In this document: piece by piece, positions 6,751 through 12,304 of the stretch
Layout of the letters: the number at the start of each line of letters is the position of its first letter
Position numbering within the stretch: position 1 is the stretch's first letter
Source of the DNA: Anaerolineales bacterium
Lineage (GTDB): Bacteria > Chloroflexota > Anaerolineae > Anaerolineales > DRMV01
Reading direction: 5' to 3'
NCBI GenBank assembly: GCA_026985785.1
Contig: JALSPT010000108.1
Span: forward strand, 1 to 12,304
Length of the DNA stretch: 12,304 bases
Position numbers and translations under genes: made by a program
Notes under the pieces: model-generated
Told to the model about the DNA's origin: nothing
Database searches by the model: none
Seen by the model: only the letters and a program-made list of their open reading frames with translations

Positions 6751-8469
6751 TCATGGCGTTGCCGTCGGCGTGAGCGGCATCGCGCGCGGTTGAGCCACCA
6801 GGAACCAACGGTTGATGGTGCGGAACCGGTCGCTGAGGTCGAATATCGGCCCCAAACGGATGCCGCCTACTTGAGCATCCACCGCATAGGTGTATACGGG
6901 GTAGAACAACGGCAGCGCAGGCAACTCTTTCTCGAACAGCACCTGGAAGTTGTAGTACAGTTTCTGGCGGCGGATGATATCGGGGGTAATGCGCGCCTGT
7001 TCAAGGTACTCGCTGGCGCGACGGTTGTCCCACATGCTGTAGTTTTGGCCGTTGGCCTTCTGGCTTTGGTGCCAAAAAGGGTAAGGGTCTGGGTCGGGAG
7101 AACGGCTCAGGTCCAGGTCCACCAAGGCAGCCTCATAAGTGCGCGGCTCCAGGTAGTCGGTCAGGAGTTTTTCATAAGGCACGGCCTTCAGCGTCACCTG
7201 CACGCCTAACACTGCCCAATCATCCCGAATAGCCTCGGCCAGGCGGGTGTGAGTGGGGTCATTGGGGTGAACCAGGGTGAAGGCCAACGCCTGCCCATCC
7301 TTTTCGCGCACCTCGCCTCCCCCTGCGGGGATGATGAACTTGGCCTTTTTGAGCAAGGCTTTGGCCTGATCGGGGTCGTAAGGCACCGGTTGGAGTTTGT
7401 CGTAATAGGCCCATGTGCCGGGGAAGATCGGCCCGGTCGCCTCGAAAGCCTGGCCGTCCAAAATGCGGTCGATCATCCAGCGGCGGTTCAAGCCCAAATA
7501 GAGCGCCCGGCGGACGGTTTTGTCTTGCAGGAAAGGCACCTCGTTGTTGCCCAGATTGAACAGGATCATGGTCATGCGGGGCAAACGGGTGGTGTAAAAG
7601 TCGAGATGGGGCTCACGTAATGCCTGGATGAGGATATCGGGGGTGATTTGCTGGATGCCTAAAACCTCACCGTCGCGGTAGGCCTGTAACGCATCCTGGG
7701 CGCTGGCGTAGTAACGGAATACCACGCGGTCGATGTAAGGACGCCCACCAAAATAATCGTCGAATGCCCGCAAAGAGACGCCGCTAATCCGCGTGCCATC
7801 CAGTACCAGGTGGTCAAAGCGGTATGGCCCACAGCCTACAGGCTGCAGGTTCTGCGGGGCGTTGACGATTTGCTCCGGCGGGATGTTGCCCCAAATGTGC
7901 TTGGGCAGGATGCCAAAGGTGAGGTAATCGAGAAAAGGCGCGAAGGCTTCGGGCAGGTGAATTTGGAAAGTGTGGTCGTCGAATTTTTTGACGGTGATTG
8001 CCTTCCACAAGGCCCGCACGTCGGCGGGTAAGGGAACAGCGTCGTTGCGCATCAAATCGATGGTGAAAATGACGTCGTCCGTGGTCAACGGCTCGCCGTC
8101 GTGCCATTTGAGGTTGGGACGGAGGGCAAAGTTGTAAGTGGCACCGTCTTTGGATATCCCCCAGGACTCGGCTGCGCCTGCCTGCGGCAAACCGGTGGCG
8201 TCGAATTGCACAAGGCTGCAATATAGCAGGCGGTCGACATCGCGGTCGGGTTGGTTCCCATAGTCTAAAAGAGGATTGAGGCGGCTCAACGTGCCAATGA
8301 GCGCCTCGGTGTAAACCCCACCGCGCTTGGGCGCCGGCGCAACGATCCCCCCTTGCGGGATGGTGGCCGGTTTTTGTTCCAAAAGCAAAAAGCCCACCGC
8401 AATCGCTGCCATCAATGCCAACAGTAGTTGCCAGCGAAAGCGGTGGAAAAAGCTACGTTGAATTGTCAT
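6751..8469 (-). CDS. ABC transporter substrate-binding protein, family 5 (peptide/nickel type)
   Basis: This 572-residue extracytoplasmic solute-binding protein belongs to the SBP_bac_5 group, whose members bind oligopeptides, nickel, opines or sugars. A basic N-terminus (MTIQRSFFHRFRW) leads into one hydrophobic helix (about 14-30). No lipobox cysteine follows, so it is probably held by an uncleaved anchor or cleaved after the helix. Family features include the start of the fold at RGGVYTEALIG (49-59), then the AESWGISKDGATYNFALRPN and LKWHDGEPLTTDDVIFTIDL segments, and VGCGPYRF, where Thr is usual in place of Cys. The C-terminus is a short Pro/Thr-rich tail (PLTPTATP). No permease or ATPase genes adjoin it, so it is an orphan here. 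It starts 12 bases after the secG stop and probably shares the secG promoter. Its own ribosome binding site is weak, the nearest AGGAG lying about 20 bases upstream. Confidence 0.92.
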   Translation of the reverse strand: MTIQRSFFHRFRWQLLLALMAAIAVGFLLLEQKPATIPQGGIVAPAPKRGGVYTEALIGTLSRLNPLLDYGNQPDRDVDRLLYCSLVQFDATGLPQAGAAESWGISKDGATYNFALRPNLKWHDGEPLTTDDVIFTIDLMRNDAVPLPADVRALWKAITVKKFDDHTFQIHLPEAFAPFLDYLTFGILPKHIWGNIPPEQIVNAPQNLQPVGCGPYRFDHLVLDGTRISGVSLRAFDDYFGGRPYIDRVVFRYYASAQDALQAYRDGEVLGIQQITPDILIQALREPHLDFYTTRLPRMTMILFNLGNNEVPFLQDKTVRRALYLGLNRRWMIDRILDGQAFEATGPIFPGTWAYYDKLQPVPYDPDQAKALLKKAKFIIPAGGGEVREKDGQALAFTLVHPNDPTHTRLAEAIRDDWAVLGVQVTLKAVPYEKLLTDYLEPRTYEAALVDLDLSRSPDPDPYPFWHQSQKANGQNYSMWDNRRASEYLEQARITPDIIRRQKLYYNFQVLFEKELPALPLFYPVYTYAVDAQVGGIRLGPIFDLSDRFRTINRWFLVAQPRAMPLTPTATP

Positions 8470-8481
8470 GGATCGCCAGCG

Positions 8482-8715
8482 CTACCCTGCGCTCCTGGTA
8501 ACTAACACGACGGCCAGTGTCAAAGCGAAGAACAACACGCTGAGCAGGATGGTCAATTGGAACAAGGTCTTTTCCAAGCCCCGGCGCGCAGTAAAGACCG
8601 CGCCCATATCGGAACCGGTTAGGCCACCTAAACCAGCACCTTTGCTTTGCAACACCACGACCGCGATTAGGGCAATCGAGGTTATAATCAGAGCGATGTC
8701 GAGATAAGTTTCCAA
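8482..8715 (-). CDS. secG: preprotein translocase subunit SecG
   Basis: SecG is the small membrane subunit of the SecYEG protein-export channel. The 77 residues show the standard layout: a first membrane helix (about 4-22), the conserved loop LQSKGAGLGGLTGSDMGAVF (22-41), then TARRGLEKTL (42-51) and a second helix (about 52-72). The start is TTG, chosen because a perfect AGGAGG (8721-8726, minus strand) lies five bases upstream and the first helix follows directly. It is the first gene of a two-gene minus-strand unit with the solute-binding protein gene, 12 bases downstream. Both products concern export across the membrane, but I see no evidence of a direct functional link. Confidence 0.95.
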   Translation of the reverse strand: METYLDIALIITSIALIAVVVLQSKGAGLGGLTGSDMGAVFTARRGLEKTLFQLTILLSVLFFALTLAVVLVTRSAG

Positions 8716-8720
8716 GGTTG

Positions 8721-8726
8721 CCTCCT
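8721..8726 (-). promoter_or_regulatory. secG ribosome binding site deciding a TTG start
   Basis: Read on the minus strand, AGGAGG sits five bases before the TTG at 8715-8713. No ATG or GTG in the same frame is better placed, so TTG is taken as the start of SecG. Confidence 0.85.
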
Positions 8727-8740
8727 CAGGTGCAAAATTT

Positions 8741-8754
8741 CAGCCACCCGGCTG
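8741..8754. repeat. short inverted repeat in the secG leader
   Basis: CAGCC-ACCC-GGCTG is a perfect five-base inverted repeat with a four-base loop. It directly abuts the secG -10 box, so it falls at or just after the transcription start. It could be an operator half-site pair or a 5' hairpin protecting the mRNA, but it is short enough to be chance. Confidence 0.4.
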
Positions 8755-8783
8755 ATTATACCTTTCCCCAAAGGAATCGTCAA
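8755..8783 (-). promoter_or_regulatory. sigma70-type promoter of secG
   Basis: On the minus strand, TTGACG (8783-8778) and TATAAT (8760-8755) are separated by exactly 17 bases, eleven of twelve consensus positions in all. The leader to the TTG start is about 33 bases. The -35 side overlaps the ribosome-binding region of the divergent PHP gene, which starts at 8789. Confidence 0.88.
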
Positions 8784-8788
8784 ACGCC

Positions 8789-9874
8789 ATGTCCCCCACT
8801 TACACCGAAGCCGTCATTGCGCTCCACGTGCACACCCATTTTTCAGACGGCAGCGGCACCCACGCCGACATCGCCCGCGCAGCCCTGGCCGCTGGCCTGG
8901 ATGCCGTCATCGTCACCGACCACAACGTCTGGGTGGATGGTATCGAGCGCTATTACCGCCAAAATGGCCGGCGCGTGCTGCTGTTGTGCGGCGAAGAGGT
9001 ACACGATACGACCCGCGAACCGCAGAAAAACCACACCCTGGTCATAGGAGCCAGGCGCGAGATGGCGCCCTATGCCTCTGAGCCGCAACGCCTGTTCGAT
9101 GCCGTCAGAAAAGCGGGTGGGATGGCTTTCATCGCGCATCCGGTAGATCCTGCTGCTCCGCTGGTCGGCGAACCGGATATTTCATGGGTAGAGTGGGACG
9201 CCAAAGGTTACAGCGGTCTGGAGATTTGGAACGCGCTTAGCGAATTCAAAGGCCATCTCAAAACACCACTTCATGTGCTGTTTTACAGCCTGTTTTTTCA
9301 CCAGGTTGCCGTTGCCCCTTATCCTGAGGCATTGCAGCGGTGGGATGCGCTGTTGGCTAAGGGGCAGCGCGTGGTTGCCGTGGGGGGAGCAGATGCCCAC
9401 GCCCTGATTCGGCGTAGAGGCCCGCTGCGCATTGTGCTGTTCCCCTATGAAAAGCATTTTCGCGCCATCACGACCCACTTGTTGCTGCGCGAACCGCTCG
9501 ATGGCCGACTGGAGCACGATCGGGGGGTGATTTACGAGGCCTTGGAGGCAGGCAGGGCTTTTGTGGGTTACGATCTGCCAGCACCCACACATGGCTTTCG
9601 CTTTACGGCCTCCGGCGAGGATGGAGAAGCGGTGATGGGGGAAACGCTGTCGCTCTCGAGCGGTGTGACGCTGAAAATTCGGTTGCCGCGCAAGGCAGAA
9701 TGTCGCTTGATACGCCACGGCGAAGTTGTGCAGCGCTGGGCGGGGCGCGATGTGTGCACGGCAACCGTGACCCACCCAGGCGCGTACCGGGTGGAGGTAT
9801 ATCTTTCCGCATGGGGACGGCGACGCGGTTGGATCTTCAGCAACCCCATTTACTTGACAGGGTCCCCCCTTTAA
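8789..9874 (+). CDS. PHP-domain metal-dependent phosphoesterase
   Basis: This 361-residue protein has an N-terminal PHP (polymerase and histidinol phosphatase) domain, a multi-metal hydrolase fold. The metal-ligand motifs are in order: HVHTHFSDGS (13-22), TDHN (43-46), GEEVHD (68-73), IAHP (115-118) and GGADAHA (199-205). The segment after about 265 has no PHP motif and looks beta-rich (VTLKIRLP, AYRVEVYLS, IFSNPIYLT), an arrangement common in stand-alone PHP proteins that resemble CehA/McbA hydrolases. The substrate is unknown; nucleotide or phosphoester hydrolysis is likely from the family. The ATG at 8789 has AGGA (8772-8775) 13 bases upstream, longer than ideal, and no better start keeps the first metal motif. 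Its promoter is not clear. The short divergent spacer is shared with secG. Confidence 0.92.
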   Translation: MSPTYTEAVIALHVHTHFSDGSGTHADIARAALAAGLDAVIVTDHNVWVDGIERYYRQNGRRVLLLCGEEVHDTTREPQKNHTLVIGARREMAPYASEPQRLFDAVRKAGGMAFIAHPVDPAAPLVGEPDISWVEWDAKGYSGLEIWNALSEFKGHLKTPLHVLFYSLFFHQVAVAPYPEALQRWDALLAKGQRVVAVGGADAHALIRRRGPLRIVLFPYEKHFRAITTHLLLREPLDGRLEHDRGVIYEALEAGRAFVGYDLPAPTHGFRFTASGEDGEAVMGETLSLSSGVTLKIRLPRKAECRLIRHGEVVQRWAGRDVCTATVTHPGAYRVEVYLSAWGRRRGWIFSNPIYLTGSPL

Positions 9875-9880
9875 AACCAC

Positions 9881-9910
9881 CATCGCCCGCCTTGGAGCAG
9901 GCGAGCGATG
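9881..9910. terminator. hairpin between convergent PHP and S1 genes
   Basis: CATCGC-C-CGCCT (9881-9892) pairs with AGGCG-A-GCGATG (9899-9910) with one C-A mismatch and a six-base loop. On the minus strand it is followed by GGTGGTTTTAAAG, with only four T, and on the plus strand by no T-run. It is therefore a plausible but weak terminator, more likely for the S1 gene than for PHP. It occupies most of the 64-base spacer (9875-9938). Confidence 0.6.
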
Positions 9911-9938
9911 GGCGAGAGCGTTGCCACGCGACAGAGAC

Positions 9939-10709
9939 TCAATTCAATTGAGCCCGCATCCGCTTGGAAAGCAGCGCCTCCAGTTCCTTCACCCGTTTCT
10001 TAGCCGCCGTGCGAGCCTTGCCAGTGGTAGTTTCCATTTCAGCCCGCGCCCGCTTAAGGGCCTCCAGCAGGGCCATCTCCATCGGTGTGGGGATGTAGTC
10101 TTCCGGCTCACTGTGGCCATTGCCGCCATTGCTGCCTTTCCGTCCCTTTGCCTTTTTGGCGGGTTTGTTGATCTCCTTCATGATTTCTTCCGGCTTGGGC
10201 TCCAGCGCCTTCATGCTCAGTTTGATCTGGCGCTTGCGGCGGTTTACGGCGATCACTTTGGCCTCCACCTCGTCGCCTTCCTGCACCAGATCTCGTGGCG
10301 AGCGAATGAAACCGTGGGTCATCTCGCTGATGTGTACCAGCCCAGGCACCTCTGCCCCAATGTTGACGAAAACGCCGTATTTCTCAATGCGTTCCACCTT
10401 GCCTTTGACCACCATCCCGGCTTTGATCTCCCGCCACTCCAAGTCGAGGGGCTTGATCATGGTGAGTTCGACGATGCCTTTAGGCGTAATACGGCGCACC
10501 CATACTTCGACCTCGTCCCCCACTTTGACCACGTCTTCCACCTTCTTGACCGGTTTCTCGCTCAGCTGAGAGATATGAACCACCGCGGGCTTGGCAACAC
10601 CAATATCCACGATGGCGCCGGCTGTGGTCGTTTTGAGCACTTTCCCTACGAAGTGCATTTTGCGCTTGATCTCCGTCCCATCAGGGGCGACGACAACTTG
10701 AGCACTCAT
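9939..10709 (-). CDS. S1-domain RNA-binding protein (two S1 repeats)
   Basis: This 256-residue cytoplasmic protein contains two S1 (OB-fold) RNA-binding domains. The first (about 17-86) includes FVGKVLKTTTAGAIVDIG (20-37) and PAVVHISQLS (41-50). The second (about 96-168) includes GMVVKGKVERIEKYGVFVNI (98-117) and VPGLVHISEM (121-130), ending RRKRQIKLSMKAL (157-169). A lysine- and glycine-rich linker (about 180-200) and a charged helical tail (about 207-254) follow. It resembles short RpsA-like proteins rather than full ribosomal protein S1, which has four to six repeats, and may help translation or RNA turnover. The ATG at 10709 is preferred over one seven codons upstream because AAAGGAG lies seven bases ahead of it, inside the would-be extension. 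It has its own promoter and converges on the PHP gene. Confidence 0.9.
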   Translation of the reverse strand: MSAQVVVAPDGTEIKRKMHFVGKVLKTTTAGAIVDIGVAKPAVVHISQLSEKPVKKVEDVVKVGDEVEVWVRRITPKGIVELTMIKPLDLEWREIKAGMVVKGKVERIEKYGVFVNIGAEVPGLVHISEMTHGFIRSPRDLVQEGDEVEAKVIAVNRRKRQIKLSMKALEPKPEEIMKEINKPAKKAKGRKGSNGGNGHSEPEDYIPTPMEMALLEALKRARAEMETTTGKARTAAKKRVKELEALLSKRMRAQLN

Positions 10710-10716
10710 GGCAACA

Positions 10717-10723
10717 CTCCTTT
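10717..10723 (-). promoter_or_regulatory. ribosome binding site of the S1-domain gene
   Basis: AAAGGAG on the minus strand ends seven bases before the ATG at 10709. This decides against the upstream ATG at 10730, whose frame would run through this site and which has no comparable site of its own. Confidence 0.85.
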
Positions 10724-10779
10724 GGTTCAATATCGCGAAAAAACATGCCGCTCACGCGCTCCGTGTTCGGCAACTGTCG

Positions 10780-10808
10780 ATTATACCGCAATGCCGGTTA
10801 AGTGCCTA
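10780..10808 (-). promoter_or_regulatory. promoter of the S1-domain gene
   Basis: On the minus strand a perfect TATAAT (10785-10780) is preceded at 17 bases by TAGGCA (10808-10803), four of six matches to TTGACA. The leader to the ATG at 10709 would be about 64 bases. No stable riboswitch-like structure was recognised in it. Confidence 0.72.
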
Positions 10809-10908
10809 CGAAAGAAGTAAAACTGAAACACAATCGCAACGCAAAGACTTTTTTCGGCAGGATGTCGTTTGCCGCTTTGACGAGACCACATCCTCATGTT
10901 TGGTGGAT

Positions 10909-10914
10909 TATAAT
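10909..10914 (+). promoter_or_regulatory. -10 box of glyA
   Basis: A perfect TATAAT lies 41 bases before the glyA ATG. At 16-18 base spacing there is no good -35 hexamer. A TTGACG at 10877-10882 is 26 bases away, too far for a standard promoter. The leader would be only about 35 bases, so no riboswitch fits between it and glyA. The rest of 10809-10908 holds nothing I can name. Confidence 0.6.
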
Positions 10915-10945
10915 TTCACCATCCTGAAATTCCCACTTCTGCCTT

Positions 10946-10949
10946 GGAG
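10946..10949 (+). promoter_or_regulatory. glyA ribosome binding site choosing the second ATG
   Basis: GGAG directly abuts a first ATG (10950) but lies six bases ahead of a second, in-frame ATG (10956). The second has normal spacing and is taken as the start; using the first would add only Met-Pro. Confidence 0.75.
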
Positions 10950-10955
10950 ATGCCC

Positions 10956-12304
10956 ATGTCCCACGACTTCCTCTTTCGCGGCACGTTGAAAGACCTGGAC
11001 CCCGCCCTGTACGAACTCACCCAAATCGAGGCCGAACGGCAGGTGCGGCGGTTGATCCTCATCCCCAGCGAGAGCCAGGCGCCCTTGGCCGTGCGCGAGG
11101 CGATGGCCTCGGCCTTCCAGAACATCTACGCCGAGGGCTATCCCCCGGAACACTGGCGCTGGCTGAGCGAGGAGCAGATTTTGGATTACAAAACCCGCCT
11201 GCCCGAATACCGGCGGCTGGCCGACCCGCGCTACTACAAGGGCGTGGAGTACGCTGACATCGTGGAATCCTTAGCCCGGCGGCGCTGCGCCGAGGCCTTT
11301 GCCGCCAACGGGGTGAGCGCCGATGACCTCTTTGTCAACGTCCAGCCCCTTTCGGGCGCACCGGCCAACAACGCGGTCTATCACGCCCTGATCAAGCCAG
11401 GCGACACGATCCTTTCCATGGATTTGGTCTATGGCGGACACCTCTCCCACGGCTCACGCGCCAACCGCACCGGCAAACTTTACAACCCGGTGCACTACAC
11501 CATCAACCCCGAAACCGAGCGCCTGGATTACGACCAGATCGAAGCCTTAGCCTTGGAACACAAGCCCAAAATCATCGTCGCAGGCTATTCTTCCTACCCC
11601 TGGGCGGTGGATTGGGCCAAATTCCGCGCCATCGCCGACAAAGTGGGCGCGTATCTGATGGCCGACATCGCCCATGTGGCCGGGCTGGTGGTGGGCGGCG
11701 CGTATCCCTCACCCGTGGGCTATGCCCATGTGATTTCGTTCACCACCCACAAGACCTTAGGCGGGCCGCGCGGGGCGGTCATCCTGACCACCAACCCGGT
11801 CATCGCGCGCAAGATTGACCGCGCCGTGTTCCCCGGCGAGCAGGGCGGCCCCCATGTGAACGTCTTCGCCGCCTTAGCCCTGCTGTTCAAACTGGCGCAG
11901 ACCGAGCAATTCAGCCAGTATGCCCACCAGGTAGTGAAGAACTGCGCGGCTTTCACCGAGCGGCTGAGCGAACGGGGTTTCCGCATCCCCTACGGCGGCA
12001 CGGATACCCACCTGATGAACCTGGACTGCAAGAGCGTGCGCGGCCCCGACGGCACCACGCTTTCCGGCGACCTGGCGGCCCGCATTTTGGACGTCGCGGG
12101 CATCGTGGTCAACCGCAACACCATCCCCGGCGACAAGGGGGCCAAGAACCCCTCCGGCATCCGCATGGGCACGCCGTGGCTCACCCAGCGCGGCTTCGAC
12201 GAGGCCATGAGCCGCGGCCTGGCCGACGCCATCGCCGACCTGCTCTGGGCGGTGACGCCCTACACCGTGGACGGCAAGCAGCGCGCCAAGGTGGACTACG
12301 ACGC
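10956..12304 (+). CDS. glyA: serine hydroxymethyltransferase, long-insert form (3' end beyond window)
   Basis: GlyA is a cytosolic PLP enzyme that interconverts serine and glycine while loading tetrahydrofolate with a one-carbon unit. The 449 codons visible read without a stop to the window edge, so the C-terminus is missing. Family motifs are clear: LIPSES (35-40), YAEGYP (58-63), VNVQPLSGAPANNAVY (127-142), ADIAHVAGLV (236-245) with Asp237 and His240, and the PLP lysine Lys266 in SFTTHKTLGGPRGAV (261-275), then GEQGGPH (294-300). An insertion of about 26 residues separates YAEGYP from the YYKGVEYAD segment (93-101) where classical GlyA has only Gly-Lys-Arg before YYGG. The Gly-Gly-Cys of the latter is Lys-Gly-Val here. 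It may be a diverged SHMT subtype; the folate and serine roles are inferred from family. Confidence 0.95.
   Translation, partial: MSHDFLFRGTLKDLDPALYELTQIEAERQVRRLILIPSESQAPLAVREAMASAFQNIYAEGYPPEHWRWLSEEQILDYKTRLPEYRRLADPRYYKGVEYADIVESLARRRCAEAFAANGVSADDLFVNVQPLSGAPANNAVYHALIKPGDTILSMDLVYGGHLSHGSRANRTGKLYNPVHYTINPETERLDYDQIEALALEHKPKIIVAGYSSYPWAVDWAKFRAIADKVGAYLMADIAHVAGLVVGGAYPSPVGYAHVISFTTHKTLGGPRGAVILTTNPVIARKIDRAVFPGEQGGPHVNVFAALALLFKLAQTEQFSQYAHQVVKNCAAFTERLSERGFRIPYGGTDTHLMNLDCKSVRGPDGTTLSGDLAARILDVAGIVVNRNTIPGDKGAKNPSGIRMGTPWLTQRGFDEAMSRGLADAIADLLWAVTPYTVDGKQRAKVDYD

Noticed and set aside
6598..7209. Plus-strand frame spanning the end of rnz, the terminator and the solute-binding gene
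   Set aside because: It crosses a strong bidirectional terminator and is antisense to the family 5 binding protein; no motif seen.
9921..10820. Plus-strand frame of 299 codons opposite the S1 gene
   Set aside because: His/Phe/Leu-rich translation typical of the antisense of a lysine- and glutamate-rich gene; the S1 motifs are on the minus strand.
10877..10914. TTGACG (10877-10882) as the -35 partner of the glyA TATAAT box
   Set aside because: The spacer is 26 bases, far beyond the 16-18 of a working sigma70 promoter.

Overview
The window looks like ordinary chromosomal DNA from a GC-rich bacterium, most likely a member of the Chloroflexota (Anaerolineae or a relative). This is inferred from three things: the protein styles (two-S1-domain RNA-binding protein, long-form serine hydroxymethyltransferase, secG next to a family 5 solute-binding protein), the GC-rich codon use, and a T-box leader of the Actinobacteria/Chloroflexota kind. 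No phylogenetic search could be run. I see no insertion sequence, phage gene, CRISPR array, tRNA or rRNA.

Positions 1-6723 form one apparent plus-strand operon. A sigma70-type promoter (19-48) is followed by a complete serine-specific T-box leader, whose specifier codon, acceptor-end bulge, antiterminator and terminator can all be drawn by hand. Seven closely packed genes follow, with gaps of 5, 37, 38, 2, 4 and 27 bases: serS, a DUF456 membrane protein, a small MoaD/ThiS-like beta-grasp protein with three clustered cysteines, a PiT-type phosphate transporter, thiI, a YbhN/LPG-synthase-TM-like flippase-type membrane protein and rnz. A strong bidirectional terminator (6691-6723) ends the operon. 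Three of the seven act on tRNA: charging by SerRS, 4-thiouridine formation by ThiI and 3'-end maturation by RNase Z. Uncharged tRNA-Ser could therefore control more than serS.

Positions 6751-8783 hold a minus-strand pair, secG and then an orphan membrane-anchored family 5 solute-binding protein, read from a near-consensus promoter at 8755-8783. A PHP-domain phosphoesterase is transcribed divergently (8789-9874) and ends at a hairpin shared with a convergent S1-domain RNA-binding protein (minus strand, 9939-10709). The S1 gene and glyA (plus strand, from 10956, cut by the window end) diverge from a 246-base spacer in which each has a TATAAT box.

The most interesting points are the T-box serS-thiI-rnz operon, a ThiI with a single cysteine encoded near a cysteine-bearing MoaD-like protein that lacks the usual Gly-Gly tail (a possible sulfur-relay pair, inference only), and a roughly 26-residue insertion in the otherwise conserved SHMT.
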